Assembly (NCBI RefSeq): GCF_003261585.1
Contig: NZ_POVU01000001.1
Location: forward strand, 486,274 to 550,273
DNA from: Acinetobacter sp. MB5
GTDB taxonomy: Bacteria > Pseudomonadota > Gammaproteobacteria > Pseudomonadales > Moraxellaceae
Direction: 5' to 3'
DNA length: 64,000 bases
The position numbers and the translations under genes were made by a program. Positions 54,871 through 64,000 of the stretch are shown piece by piece; position 1 is the stretch's first letter, and each line of letters starts with the position of its first letter. Under the pieces are notes generated by a model. The model did not search any database. It was given only the letters and a program-made list of their open reading frames with translations, and was not told the DNA's origin.

Positions 54871-55665
54871 TATTAACTGCTGTACCAGTTGAATTGTCTC
54901 AACAGGATGTTCAAGTGGGAACATATGTCCACCTGAAGTCACAGTAAACGGAACTCCCAAACGCTTTTCGGCCTTTTCAGTAAACTTACGTTCATAAAAT
55001 GGGCTTTTTTCACCCACAATCATGCGCGTCATCACTGGTGGCTTTTCGGGCCAGACTCGCCACCAATTCGATGGATTGGTTCTAAAAATTGCCAACTCAT
55101 CTACTTTAGGAATGGTTAATGTAAAACCACCTGTTATCGTATCTTCAGTTAAAGCATACTGAACATAGTCACGAAAACAGTCAGGGTCAAAGTCATGATA
55201 AAACGGCTTTGGTCGAAAAATCTGAGCTGCTTGCTCCCGAGAATCCCACTGATCACGGCGACGCTTTGATAATCCTGCTGGACTGAGTTGATCCACCATT
55301 TTAGGGTAAAACATTTTTGCCATATCAAATGCAAAAGAAGCTGCACCCATAATTAAAGGAGGATCAAGCATCACAACCTGTTTAAATAGCTCAGGACGTT
55401 TACGACTTGCCATATACGTCAGCAATGCACCTAAAGAATGCCCTAAACCGATTACTGCCTGTCCTTTTGCCTGCTGCACAATACTATCAATGACCTGATC
55501 AACTAAACTATCCCAATTATTATCAATAGGATAACGCTTATCTGGCCCAAGTAACGGTACGAAAATGACCTGATAATGTTCAGACAACAGATCAAAAAGT
55601 TTCTTATACACCAATGACGGAACACCATTGGCATGTGCAAAGTGAATAATCGGTTTAGTTATCAT
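54853..55665 (-). CDS. Alpha/beta hydrolase family protein
   Basis: Protein of 270 residues with the full catalytic set: nucleophile elbow GHSLG (IGLGHSLGALL, about residue 76), an acidic residue in the C-terminal half and His in TSGGHMFPLEHP near the end. HFAHANGVPSLVYKKLF at the N terminus is the oxyanion strand. This branch is common in Acinetobacter and Pseudomonas; the substrate is unknown, with esterase or lipase-like activity likely. It lies 25 nt after sppA on the same strand. Confidence 0.85.
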   Translation of the reverse strand: MITKPIIHFAHANGVPSLVYKKLFDLLSEHYQVIFVPLLGPDKRYPIDNNWDSLVDQVIDSIVQQAKGQAVIGLGHSLGALLTYMASRKRPELFKQVVMLDPPLIMGAASFAFDMAKMFYPKMVDQLSPAGLSKRRRDQWDSREQAAQIFRPKPFYHDFDPDCFRDYVQYALTEDTITGGFTLTIPKVDELAIFRTNPSNWWRVWPEKPPVMTRMIVGEKSPFYERKFTEKAEKRLGVPFTVTSGGHMFPLEHPVETIQLVQQLIKKSAS

Positions 55666-55690
55666 AATATCCTGTCTATTTTTTTCACAT

Positions 55691-56725
55691 TTACTGCAAA
55701 ATCACCTGTTTCTGACTTTGCATTTGTTGTGTTACAGTTTCGCTAAAACCTTGTCCAAATTCAGCCCCCATTTTGCCAAGAACTGACTCAAATGGATTAT
55801 GCTGGACAGTATAGTTTACTGTTTTATCAAGTTTTAGCTCTCTTTTTAAGCTTTCTATGCTACCTGTACGGTCAGCAATACCAATTTTCACAGCTTGTGC
55901 ACCACTCCAAAATAATCCCGAGAAAATTGCAGGATCATTACTTTTCAGACGACTACCACGCCCTTCTTTTACAGCATCAATAAAATGCTGATGCACATCA
56001 TCCAATACCGACTGTACATGCGCACGTTGCATTGGATTAATAGGCTTCGTCATACTTAGAATGTCCTTATTTTCACCAGACGTCATGGTACGATCTTCTA
56101 CACCCAATTTTTGTGCCAACCCTGCCACACCATAGTTCGGCATAATGACACCGATTGAACCTACAAGACTTGATGGATTCACCCAGATTTCATTTGCAGC
56201 AGAAGCAATATAGTAAGCACCTGAAGCACCCATATCACCAATCACTGCATAAACTTTTTTACTTGGATATTTTTTCTCTAAGTAACGGATTTCTTGCCAG
56301 ATTTCATCTGACTGTACAGGTGAGCCACCTGGAGAGTTGATATTTAAAGCAATCGCTTTACTACCACTTGCAGCGAATGCCTGACGGAGTGCCTTAATAG
56401 TATCTTCACTATCAACAGAGCTTGAGCCGCCCGACTTGATTGTACCTACAATATCAACCACAGCAAGATGACTGCTACTTGACGATACACTCACACTATC
56501 GCTACTTGCACTATTACAGGAACGCAATAATCCAAAAATCACGATAAATAAATAGAAAAAGGTTAATGCCTTGAAAAAAATGCCCCAACGGCGTGCACGG
56601 CGTTGTTCTACAACGGATGCCATGACAACTTTTTCTAGCAATTGCCACTCTTTTCCAGTTGGTGGTTGAGATGGATTTTGCTGATTTGTATTTTCATTGA
56701 ATGGTTTTGGTGGCCAATCGGACAT
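55691..56725 (-). CDS. sppA: SppA-type S49 signal peptide peptidase
   Basis: Membrane-anchored serine protease of 344 residues, the short S49 form with one catalytic unit. One membrane segment lies at about 48-67; the Ser/Lys dyad is S168 (DMGASGAYYIASAA) and K220 (TSGENKDILS). The oxyanion block is INSPGGSPVQSDEIW. The family degrades cleaved signal peptides in the membrane. It is followed by the hydrolase gene and is divergent from the acyltransferase gene. Confidence 0.9.
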   Translation of the reverse strand: MSDWPPKPFNENTNQQNPSQPPTGKEWQLLEKVVMASVVEQRRARRWGIFFKALTFFYLFIVIFGLLRSCNSASSDSVSVSSSSSHLAVVDIVGTIKSGGSSSVDSEDTIKALRQAFAASGSKAIALNINSPGGSPVQSDEIWQEIRYLEKKYPSKKVYAVIGDMGASGAYYIASAANEIWVNPSSLVGSIGVIMPNYGVAGLAQKLGVEDRTMTSGENKDILSMTKPINPMQRAHVQSVLDDVHQHFIDAVKEGRGSRLKSNDPAIFSGLFWSGAQAVKIGIADRTGSIESLKRELKLDKTVNYTVQHNPFESVLGKMGAEFGQGFSETVTQQMQSQKQVILQ

Positions 56726-56805
56726 AAATTACATCCTAACGATAAAAAATTGCCCCATTATATACACCTAAAGCCGAGTATCTGTCTAAAAGAAAAGTTT
56801 TCACT

Positions 56806-56811
56806 TATAAT
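56806..56811 (+). promoter_or_regulatory. Likely -10 box of the acyltransferase gene
   Basis: TATAAT, exact consensus. A transcript from here would begin near 56818, only a few bases before an in-frame ATG at 56822, which argues for translation starting at ATG 56855 instead. Confidence 0.5.
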
Positions 56812-56854
56812 ATTTATGTGAATGACGATAAATTGTGTGTACGAATATTTTCTA

Positions 56855-57868
56855 ATGCCGAATTCCAGTTCAAATTCTTTTACCTATCGTGTCTTAAAAT
56901 TTGTAAGTAAACAACCCTTACATTTCGCACGTGCCTTTGCACGCGTGTTGGCTACTATTGCCAATAGCGTCAAAATTGCTAAAACAGCAAAAGCTGCTGA
57001 TTTAAATATTCGTATTGCATTACCTGAGTTAAATGCCCAAACACGTCAATACATTGCCAAAGAAGCCATCAAAAATGAAATGACGTCTTACTTTGAGTTC
57101 TTTAATGTTTGGGGTGCCAGCAATGCTAAAAATATTGCGCGGATTCAAAACATTCAAGGTGAACAGCACTTTCATGATGCGCTTGCACAGCAAAAGGGTA
57201 TTGTGCTGATTGTGCCTCATTTCGGAACATGGGAAGTCATGAATGCTTGGTTTGCTCAGCATACTGCCATGACGATTATGTACAAACCGATTAAAAATGA
57301 CGATGCCGACCGTTTTGTTCGTGAAGCACGTAGTCGTGAAAATGCAAAACTTGTTCCCACAGATGAATCTGGGGTACGCCAAATTTTTAAAGACTTAAAA
57401 CGTGGTGGCACAACTGTAATTTTACCTGACCATACCCCAAATGCTGGTGGCACAATGGTTGACTACTTTGGCATTCCTCTTGCTTCAAGCAACTTGTCTG
57501 CGAAACTGATTCAAAAAACCAAAGCACGTGCTTTGTTTTTGTATGCAATTCGTAATGACAATGCAGGTTATGACATGTTCATTGAACCTGTTGATGATCG
57601 CATCTACGTAGGCTCAGATGAAGATGGAACAAAGCTGATTCATGAAATGATCGAGAATCTGATTCGTAAATATCCTCAGCACTACCATTGGAGTTATAAA
57701 CGTTTTAAAGCCAATCCTGAGCTGAATAACATTTATAACTTGCCCGAAGATGAAGCGATCGCCAAAGTTCAGCAGGTGCGCGCTGAACGCCAGCAGGCTA
57801 AAGATGCAGCCATTGCCGAGTCTGCCTTGCCGTCACAAAATGTAGTTGACCAGTTGCCGACACCGTAA
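56855..57868 (+). CDS. LpxL/HtrB-like lysophospholipid acyltransferase
   Basis: Late acyltransferase of lipid A type, about 337 residues. The catalytic HX4E motif is H-F-G-T-W-E (VPHFGTWEVMNAW), followed by TIMYKPIKNDDADRFVREAR (substrate block) and VILPDHTPNAGGTMVDYFG. The C-terminal tail after HYHWSYKRFKANPE is unusually long and polar, about 55 residues. Which acyl chain it adds cannot be told. The start could also be ATG 56822. Its last 71 bases overlap the end of the convergent comEC gene. Confidence 0.87.
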   Translation: MPNSSSNSFTYRVLKFVSKQPLHFARAFARVLATIANSVKIAKTAKAADLNIRIALPELNAQTRQYIAKEAIKNEMTSYFEFFNVWGASNAKNIARIQNIQGEQHFHDALAQQKGIVLIVPHFGTWEVMNAWFAQHTAMTIMYKPIKNDDADRFVREARSRENAKLVPTDESGVRQIFKDLKRGGTTVILPDHTPNAGGTMVDYFGIPLASSNLSAKLIQKTKARALFLYAIRNDNAGYDMFIEPVDDRIYVGSDEDGTKLIHEMIENLIRKYPQHYHWSYKRFKANPELNNIYNLPEDEAIAKVQQVRAERQQAKDAAIAESALPSQNVVDQLPTP

Positions 57869-60218
57869 AATACAGTGAACCCTGTTCTGCTGTATTTAGC
57901 AGTGGAACATTCAGAGCTTGTAAACGCTGTTTGACCTCACGACTCGGATGTCCATACCTGTTATGAAAACCTGCTGATGTCACTGCAAATTTTGGTTTAA
58001 GCTGCTGCAAAAATTCCGTAGACGAGCTAAATCGACTCCCATGATGACCCAGCACCAGCACATCTACTGCCAAATCAGGGTATTGCTGCATAATCATCTG
58101 TTCAGCTTGAGTCCCCGCATCCCCCATTACTAAAAAATTCACTTTACTGCCAGACGGTGTGAAATAACGAATATAAACCACACAAGAAAGTTCATTTTGC
58201 TGCTCAGGCACATTCACTAAATCTTCTTCTCTAGGAGATAAAACGCGCATTTCAATATGCTGCCCTTGCCAGCTTTGCCCAACATGACAGTAATCAAAAC
58301 TTGGAATATGTCCTTGTGGTCGTTGATTGCTCAACACCTGCTGTATCGGCATCTTCTCAGCTAATCGTGGAAATGCGCCGCTATGATCCTGATCAAGATG
58401 ACTTAAAATCACCTGATCCAGTTTGCTTATCCCTTGCCTTGAAAAATAAGGCAACAATACTCGATCTGCCAAGCTAAACTTTTGCTCGTCTGAAGATCCA
58501 CCTGTATCAATTAAAATCTGTTTCTTTCCATCACGAATATGTATGGCCTGCCCTTGCCCAACATCCAGTACATTAAACTCAAAGGGTTGGGATTGATACA
58601 CAGGAAATATAACTGGTAAACAACACAAGGCTACCCATGCCTTCGGAACAATTCCTCGTGGTAAAAACAGAAGTAGCACTGCAAATCCCACAGAGATAAT
58701 TTGCAAGAGGGTAAAATGCAAGACTTGTAACTCAAGCGGAATCGCATTTTCTAAAATACCTAAACCACTAAGTAATAGCGTTATCGTAAAATCTGCCAAA
58801 TGATAAAATACCAGTGCAAAATTGGGGATCAAAAGCCAGATACACGTTGCAATAATATTCAGAGGAACAATCACCGCCCCAATTAATGGAATAGCGATTA
58901 AATTAGCCAAAGGTGCCAACCACGACAGTTGTTGGAAAAACAGCATGACTAATGGCAACAACGCTAGAAAAATTTTCCATTGCGATTCAATTAATAACCC
59001 CAGATACCAACGACAAGATTGCCAATGATTGATTAAAACCTGTTGGGGATGCTGCTGAATCGTCTGATATATTCTAAGCAAAATAAAACATGCACCATAA
59101 GACAGCCAGAAGCTAACAGAAAGTACACTAAACGGATCAATCAATAGCAGTAATGCAGCACTTGCTAATAAAAGACGCAGTGCAGAAAAACGTTGCTGAG
59201 TCCATAAACTGAGAACAATTAGGAAACTCATGAATAAGGTACGTAGCGCAGGAATTTCAAATCCAACAAAGCCACAGTACAACAGAATGCCTACTAGAAA
59301 AGGAATGCTTAAAACATACTGTTTCGGCCATTTCAAATAAAGATTGGGACAGAACCGTGCGATGACTCGATGAATGAGCAAACACAATAAACTCGCAAAA
59401 ACTAAAACATGCGGCCCTGAAATTGCCAGTAAATGCTGTATTCCAAGGTTTTGAAACTGCTGCTGTGTTTGCTCATTCAGTAAACCTTCATCACCTGTCA
59501 GTAAGGCCAGTAATAAACCACGATGCTGCAATGGTGCATGCATCAACCATTCTCGAATCACCAAACGCTGTAGCTCAATTTTGAGCTGAAAACTGGTGAT
59601 CAGCCCATGCTGCCGATGAATAAAGTTACTCGAACTTGCCATTAAAGCTTCTGAAGGGCTTAATGACTCGACGTGTTTCACCTGTAAAGTTGCCATCAAG
59701 TTTTGCTGAAGAAACCATTTTTCCTGATCAAATGCACCTTCAATAGCATAACCATGCACGGGCCGAACCTGCCCACTCAAACGGTAGTAATGACCTATTT
59801 CTAGTTCAGGTTGCTTATTCGATAGTCGTGCCAACCAATTCACAGCTTGCCGATGTGATGTATCCCACACTTGAATGACTTGCTGACGGTTATCATTCTT
59901 TAACTGGCTCATTTGCTTGATAAAGACGATGACTTCTTTGGTTTCTACTGCTGTTTGTCTTAGCTTTAAACGTGTTTGTAATTGATGTTGTGCAAACTGC
60001 ATTGCACATAGCGCAACAGCCAAAGCCAATGCAATAGAGTGACTTATTTTGAATAAACGTGACTGCAAAAAATAGTACTGGCCAGCATAGAGAATCAAGC
60101 TAAGCGTTATGCTGATTGTGATATAAACAGATACATGTGTAAGCAAAGGTTGAAACTGACTAATACCTAGGCTACAGATCCCAATAATCCATGCCGAAAA
60201 AATTAAATTCCACTTCAT
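57798..60218 (-). CDS. comEC: ComEC/Rec2, DNA uptake channel
   Basis: Inner-membrane protein of 806 residues that carries single-stranded DNA into the cytoplasm during natural transformation. The N-terminal ~120 residues are membrane and an OB-like periplasmic domain; the Competence domain follows (ALLTGDEGLLNEQTQQQFQNLGIQHLLAISGPH in parts, about 230-260) with many helices. The C-terminal metallo-beta-lactamase-like domain starts FNVLDVGQGQAIHI and contains SHLDQDHSGA. Acinetobacter species are often naturally competent, which fits. The gene overlaps the acyltransferase gene tail to tail. Confidence 0.93.
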   Translation of the reverse strand: MKWNLIFSAWIIGICSLGISQFQPLLTHVSVYITISITLSLILYAGQYYFLQSRLFKISHSIALALAVALCAMQFAQHQLQTRLKLRQTAVETKEVIVFIKQMSQLKNDNRQQVIQVWDTSHRQAVNWLARLSNKQPELEIGHYYRLSGQVRPVHGYAIEGAFDQEKWFLQQNLMATLQVKHVESLSPSEALMASSSNFIHRQHGLITSFQLKIELQRLVIREWLMHAPLQHRGLLLALLTGDEGLLNEQTQQQFQNLGIQHLLAISGPHVLVFASLLCLLIHRVIARFCPNLYLKWPKQYVLSIPFLVGILLYCGFVGFEIPALRTLFMSFLIVLSLWTQQRFSALRLLLASAALLLLIDPFSVLSVSFWLSYGACFILLRIYQTIQQHPQQVLINHWQSCRWYLGLLIESQWKIFLALLPLVMLFFQQLSWLAPLANLIAIPLIGAVIVPLNIIATCIWLLIPNFALVFYHLADFTITLLLSGLGILENAIPLELQVLHFTLLQIISVGFAVLLLFLPRGIVPKAWVALCCLPVIFPVYQSQPFEFNVLDVGQGQAIHIRDGKKQILIDTGGSSDEQKFSLADRVLLPYFSRQGISKLDQVILSHLDQDHSGAFPRLAEKMPIQQVLSNQRPQGHIPSFDYCHVGQSWQGQHIEMRVLSPREEDLVNVPEQQNELSCVVYIRYFTPSGSKVNFLVMGDAGTQAEQMIMQQYPDLAVDVLVLGHHGSRFSSSTEFLQQLKPKFAVTSAGFHNRYGHPSREVKQRLQALNVPLLNTAEQGSLYFTVSATGQLHFVTARQTRQWLHL

Positions 60219-60259
60219 TGTTGTTTAGTAAGCTATTTTTGTTTTATCTACAATGCATT

Positions 60260-60280
60260 AAAGCCCACATTGTGAGCTTT
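60260..60280 (-). terminator. Hairpin downstream of lolD
   Basis: On the minus strand the stem is aaagctcac / gtgggcttt (one wobble) with loop aat. There is no long T-run. It lies between lolD and the comEC start. Confidence 0.55.
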
Positions 60281-60311
60281 AACAAGAAATTTTAAATATG
60301 AGATTTTAATA

Positions 60312-60995
60312 TTATGGCATTTGCCACAAACCATCTTGCATATGCAAAATTTGATCTGCTGATTGAGCCAATTGCTCATCATGCGTCACAATCAGCATTG
60401 CCATATTGAACTCTTGGCGTAAATCATTCAGTAATTCAAAAATTGACATTGCAGTATGACGATCCAAGTTACCTGTTGGTTCATCGGCAAGCATCACTTT
60501 TGGATTCGTGACCAAAGCACGTGCCAAAGCCACACGCTGACGCTCACCACCAGACAATTCACCAGGTTTATGCGTCAATCGGTGAGACAACCCCACACGC
60601 TCTAGCAAATATTCTGCTTTTTGCTTCACTTCAGCATATTGGCTACTTTTGCGCAGCATGAGAGGCATAGCCACATTTTCAAGCGCACTAAACTCAGGAA
60701 GTAAGTGGTGAAACTGATAAACAAAGCCTAAATGCTGATTACGCAAATCACCACGTACCGTTTCACTCAAAGTATCAAAACGTTCACCGTTCAATAAAAC
60801 TTCGCCACTGGTTGGGCGATCCAAACCACCCAAAACATGTAGCAAAGTACTTTTACCTGAACCACTTGAACCCACAATCGAAATAAACTGACCTGTTCCA
60901 ACTTGCAGCGATAAACCCTTTAAGACAGCAACATCTGTTTTACCATCGGTAAAGGTCTTGGTGATATTCTTTGCTTCTAAAACCACATTACTCAT
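60312..60995 (-). CDS. lolD: LolD, ATPase of the lipoprotein-releasing ABC transporter
   Basis: ABC ATPase of 227 residues that powers release of outer-membrane lipoproteins from the inner membrane to LolA. Walker A is [11 protein letters not shown], the signature is [15 protein letters not shown], and Walker B is [17 protein letters not shown] lies 9 nt before ATG 60995, which is 8 bp inside the end of the permease gene, so the two are coupled. Confidence 0.95.
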   Translation of the reverse strand: MSNVVLEAKNITKTFTDGKTDVAVLKGLSLQVGTGQFISIVGSSGSGKSTLLHVLGGLDRPTSGEVLLNGERFDTLSETVRGDLRNQHLGFVYQFHHLLPEFSALENVAMPLMLRKSSQYAEVKQKAEYLLERVGLSHRLTHKPGELSGGERQRVALARALVTNPKVMLADEPTGNLDRHTAMSIFELLNDLRQEFNMAMLIVTHDEQLAQSADQILHMQDGLWQMP

Positions 60996-62223
60996 AACGC
61001 AATGCCTCCGCAGGTTGAATTTTTGCAGCACGCAATGCAGGGTAAATCGTTGCCAAGAAGCTCAAAATCAAAGAAACCACAACAATTACAACTACATCTT
61101 GCCATCTTAAATAAGACGGTAAATAGTTAATAAAGTAAGCATCAAATAAATGCCAACCTAAACGAGTATTCAACCAATCAATCACTGTACTGATACTTGA
61201 TGCCAAAATAACACCAAGTACAGCGCCAGTGAATGTTCCAATCACTCCAATAATCGTACCCTGTACCATAAAAATACGGGTGATTGTGGCAGGTGATGCA
61301 CCTAACGTCCGTAAAATTGCAATATCCGCTTTTTTATCTGTAACGACCATCACCAGAGATGAAACAATATTAAATGCCGCAACCAATACGATGAGGAACA
61401 ACAGCAAGCTCACCATCGACTTTTCCATCTGAATGGCACTGAACAAATTACCATGTGTATATGTCCAGTCAGAGCCATAGAAACCACTTGGTAATTCTTT
61501 AACAATATCTTGAGAAACTTGTGGTGCAAGGAAGATATTGTCGAGTTTGATGCGAATGCCTTGTGCACCATCAGGTAAACGCAGTAAAGTTGCAGCATCA
61601 TTCAGGGCGATATAACCCATCATCGAATCAACTTCAGCACCAATACTAAAAATCCCCACAATTTTGAAGCGCTTAAAGCGAGGAACCACACCTGCTGGAG
61701 ATGGTGTCGCTTCAGGTAAAACCAGCGTTACGCTGTCATTTAATCCCAAACCTAGTGCATCGGTCATTTGCTTACCGAGTACAATACCAAAACTTCCCTT
61801 TTTCAGGTTATCAATACTACCTGCCACCATATGATCTTGAATAATAGACACATTTTTTTCATATTTTGGCTCAATACCATTAACCATTAAGCCAGAAACC
61901 TGCCCTTGTGCAGTCAACATCCCTTGTAATTGAGTAAATGGAGCAACGCCTACAACATGTTTATGTTTTGCAATTTTTTGGGCTAGATCTGGCCAATCAG
62001 TAATGATTTGCGTTGAAGATACACTGGCTTGGGGTATCATACCTAGAACACGGGTTTTTAACTCTCGGTCAAAACCATTCATCACTGATAATACCGTAAT
62101 AAGTACTGCAACACCGAGCGTCAGACCGATCATGGAAACCAGTGCAATAAAAGAAATAAAGTGATTACTGCGACGTGCGCGAGTATATCTCAGACCGATG
62201 TACAGCGAGATTGGTTTAAACAT
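60988..62223 (-). CDS. LolC/LolE/LolF-type permease of the lipoprotein-releasing transporter
   Basis: Inner-membrane protein of 411 residues: a first membrane helix (about 24-48), a long periplasmic domain, and three C-terminal helices, ending in [13 protein letters not shown] as in E. coli LolC. The segment [13 protein letters not shown] (170-182) lies where LolC carries the hook that binds LolA. E. coli has separate lolC and lolE around lolD; here only one permease gene is present next to lolD, which fits a homodimeric LolF with both roles. A second gene elsewhere cannot be excluded. Confidence 0.9.
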   Translation of the reverse strand: MFKPISLYIGLRYTRARRSNHFISFIALVSMIGLTLGVAVLITVLSVMNGFDRELKTRVLGMIPQASVSSTQIITDWPDLAQKIAKHKHVVGVAPFTQLQGMLTAQGQVSGLMVNGIEPKYEKNVSIIQDHMVAGSIDNLKKGSFGIVLGKQMTDALGLGLNDSVTLVLPEATPSPAGVVPRFKRFKIVGIFSIGAEVDSMMGYIALNDAATLLRLPDGAQGIRIKLDNIFLAPQVSQDIVKELPSGFYGSDWTYTHGNLFSAIQMEKSMVSLLLFLIVLVAAFNIVSSLVMVVTDKKADIAILRTLGASPATITRIFMVQGTIIGVIGTFTGAVLGVILASSISTVIDWLNTRLGWHLFDAYFINYLPSYLRWQDVVVIVVVSLILSFLATIYPALRAAKIQPAEALRYE

Positions 62224-62246
62224 ACGACCTAAATCCGAGGTATTTT

Positions 62247-62819
62247 ATGGAACAATTACAGCATAAATACGAACAAATTGAACGTCGGGTCATGTCCCGT
62301 ATGGACGCTGACTTAAGATTCAACTACCAAATCATTTCAGAGGAAATGTCTCTAAAAGACCCGTATGACCCACACTTTGTTTTGCCACGCTATTTTCTAC
62401 TACTTGCTGAACTAGATCAATTTGATCAGGTTCTTATCAACGAATTAAAACAATTAAATGAAAAAGATCAAAAAATTGCCAAAATCTTATCCTTATTCAA
62501 CCAGAAATTAAACCTAATAACAGGCACAATGTACGACTCTATTGTACAAAGCATGTTACCAGTACCCGAGCAAATTAACTTATCCGAAGCGGGTTTAAGC
62601 TTTTTCACAGAAAATTCGATTGCAAAAGACAGCTATATTCATGTCACTTTGAGTCATCCAGATAATTTTTTCCATCTCGCCGCGATTGCTCAAGTGGTCT
62701 ATGCAAAATTCGATGAAGAACATGGTTATCGAATTGGCTGTTACTTCATTTCTTTACATCCACATGATCGGGAGAAAATTGCAGAATGTCTCGAAAGTTA
62801 TATTGCAGCAAACCCATAA
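62247..62819 (+). CDS. PilZ-domain-like protein
   Basis: Protein of 190 residues. The N-terminal 100 residues are helical (coiled-coil-like); the C-terminal part looks like a PilZ domain with NLSEAG at 111-116 (the NxSxxG half of the cyclic-di-GMP site) and GLSFFTE. The RxxxR half, normally 25-30 residues before it, is not there; an RVMSR lies far upstream at 14-18. So nucleotide binding is doubtful. It is divergent from lolC by 23 nt, and its stop is 2 nt from the convergent EamA gene. Confidence 0.72.
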   Translation: MEQLQHKYEQIERRVMSRMDADLRFNYQIISEEMSLKDPYDPHFVLPRYFLLLAELDQFDQVLINELKQLNEKDQKIAKILSLFNQKLNLITGTMYDSIVQSMLPVPEQINLSEAGLSFFTENSIAKDSYIHVTLSHPDNFFHLAAIAQVVYAKFDEEHGYRIGCYFISLHPHDREKIAECLESYIAANP

Positions 62820-62821
62820 AT

Positions 62822-63730
62822 CTACATTTTCTTAAACCGTTTTTGCCATTTTTGTTGTAATTGTAAATCCCGAAAAAAATAAACCAATAATCCCATAATC
62901 AAAACACAAGCACCTAAAACCACCTGTAAGCTTAATGCTTCATGATTAAACAATGCGCCAATTAACAATGCTAAAAGAGGTGTCATGACATTGGTTAAAG
63001 ATAAGGTTGTCGGCTGAATATTTTGTACCAGTTTAAAATAACAAAACATTGCCAATAATGAGGCCACCACAACCGTATAAGCTAAGGCCAATAAGGATTG
63101 TAGACTCGGTATATGCGTTGGAAAATCCGACCAGATAAAAGGCAATAATCCAATCACAACCAAGCTAGACACCATAATCGAACCTGTCGCTTGTGCCATA
63201 GGTTCAAGTGGTGCATTGACTCTTTTTACCCAAAAAATCGACAAGGCATAATTAAAAACACTAATCAGCATTAAAATAATACCAAGAGGTTGAATATGCT
63301 GCTGCCCAGAAAAACAAATCAAGCCCAAACCTGATAGTGCAATCAACATGCCGCACCACTGCGCAAAATGCAGAAATTGCTTAAACCACAGCCAACCCAT
63401 TAAGCCCGCCATAATTGGTGCTAGACCAAACATCAGTGCAATAATCCCTGAACTTAAATACTGAGTCGCAACATAAGTAAAAAGTTGTGAACCAATAAAA
63501 CTAAAAGAACCCGCGACATAACTATGAATTGATTTCACATCGAATGGCAGTCGGATTTTAAAAATCCACAATAAACTACAGGCAATGGGTAATGCCAAGA
63601 AGAAGCGAAATGCCAAGGCCCAAAACAGGTTAAGGTCTTTGACACTCCAAACAATGGCTAAAGGCGTGGTTGCCCAAATCAATACAAGGAGAATATACGT
63701 CGATGCCAGCTGCGAAGATCCTTTTGGCAT
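62822..63730 (-). CDS. EamA-family (DMT) transporter
   Basis: Membrane protein of 302 residues with ten predicted helices in two EamA repeats: LVLIWATTPLAIVWSVKDL in the first and ALAYTVVVASLLAMFCYFKLVQ / LTNVMTPLLALLIGALFNHE in the second. The family exports small metabolites such as amino acids or threonine-like compounds; the substrate is unknown. A basic tail (QKWQKRFKKM) ends in the cytoplasm. The UPF0178 gene lies 3 nt upstream on the same strand. Confidence 0.86.
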   Translation of the reverse strand: MPKGSSQLASTYILLVLIWATTPLAIVWSVKDLNLFWALAFRFFLALPIACSLLWIFKIRLPFDVKSIHSYVAGSFSFIGSQLFTYVATQYLSSGIIALMFGLAPIMAGLMGWLWFKQFLHFAQWCGMLIALSGLGLICFSGQQHIQPLGIILMLISVFNYALSIFWVKRVNAPLEPMAQATGSIMVSSLVVIGLLPFIWSDFPTHIPSLQSLLALAYTVVVASLLAMFCYFKLVQNIQPTTLSLTNVMTPLLALLIGALFNHEALSLQVVLGACVLIMGLLVYFFRDLQLQQKWQKRFKKM

Positions 63731-63733
63731 CTT

Positions 63734-64000
63734 TTAGCTCTGCTTTGTAATGCGGATTTGACGTTGGATGGTTTGATCTAAAGCGCTTGAAAATTCCCGT
63801 TTATCACGTTCATTCAATGGCTTTGGACCACCTGTTTGTACGCCTGCTCCACGTAGAGTATCCATATAATCACGCAAATGTAGACGTGCTTTAATATTGG
63901 CTGTGGTAAAAATTTCACCACGTGGATGTATTGCCACACCACCCTTTTCAATCACTTGTGCAGCTAAGGGAATATCTTGGGTAATCACAATATCGTGTGC
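63734..64000 (-). CDS. yaiI: UPF0178 (YaiI/YqxD) family protein, partial at right edge
   Basis: The C-terminal 88 residues of a NYN/PIN-like protein; the N terminus is beyond the window. [21 protein letters not shown] and [17 protein letters not shown] are the conserved UPF0178 blocks, followed by [21 protein letters not shown]. The frame is open to base 64000. The family has a likely nuclease-type fold but no assigned function. Confidence 0.85.
   Translation of the reverse strand, partial: AHDIVITQDIPLAAQVIEKGGVAIHPRGEIFTTANIKARLHLRDYMDTLRGAGVQTGGPKPLNERDKREFSSALDQTIQRQIRITKQS

Overview
This window is a stretch of chromosome from a gammaproteobacterium that looks like Acinetobacter (Moraxellaceae). 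The basis is the fairly AT-rich sequence, the tol-pal genes, a free-standing fis, a LolD plus single-permease arrangement, and protein sequences that resemble Acinetobacter housekeeping genes throughout. Almost all of it is core genome. I see no rRNA, tRNA, CRISPR array, prophage or insertion sequence.

Layout from left to right. 1-3.8 kb is a rut (pyrimidine-ring degradation) cluster split around its own regulator: rutB (cut by the left edge) and rutA on the minus strand, rutR on the plus strand, then rutE and rutD on the minus strand. Two nearly identical 18-bp palindromes, one in the rutA-rutR gap and one just before rutD, are good candidates for the RutR operator. 4.2-10.2 kb carries a small unknown gene, prmA, a DUF3426-type zinc-ribbon membrane protein, fis, purH and purD. 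A 105-bp hairpin element lies between purH and purD. 10.6-13.3 kb is the methionine ABC importer metQ-metN-metI, followed by an OmpW-like outer membrane protein. 14.5-18.5 kb holds dapD, queE-queC (queuosine precursor), a small cysteine-containing periplasmic protein, a Dph6-like ATPase and bcp. 18.5-22.8 kb holds an NMN adenylyltransferase-like gene, an enoyl-CoA hydratase, a nitroreductase, a Nif3-like domain protein and two AT-rich genes of unknown function. purL follows.

27-37.8 kb is the most unusual part: a five-gene minus-strand operon coding for a 1255-residue DUF4132 protein, a MoxR-type AAA+ ATPase, a DUF5682 protein, a VWA protein with an intact metal-binding MIDAS, and a SWIM zinc-finger protein. 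The gene content and order match, from memory, the E. coli yehI-yehL-yehM-yehP-yehQ cluster, whose function is unknown. It has the architecture of MoxR/VWA/SWIM systems that have been proposed to act in biological conflict or in chaperone-like remodelling.

37.9-64 kb returns to core functions: a VIT-family transporter, a dGTPase, ruvA-ruvB, and ybgC-tolQ-tolR-tolA-tolB-pal (with an extra gene for a detached TolA C-terminal domain between tolA and tolB). These are followed by fbp, an SpoU-type RNA methyltransferase, and a sigma factor / membrane protein / DUF3106 operon. Next come hda, an AI-2E-type permease, purM-purN, an alpha/beta hydrolase, an SppA-type protease, an LpxL-like acyltransferase that overlaps comEC tail to tail, and lolD with one LolC/E-type permease gene. 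The window ends with a PilZ-domain protein, an EamA transporter and a UPF0178 gene cut by the right edge.

Taken together, purH, purD, purL, purM and purN give much of de novo purine synthesis, spread over four separate loci. Rut, Met and queuosine genes form small dedicated operons. The tol-pal and lol genes serve the outer membrane.
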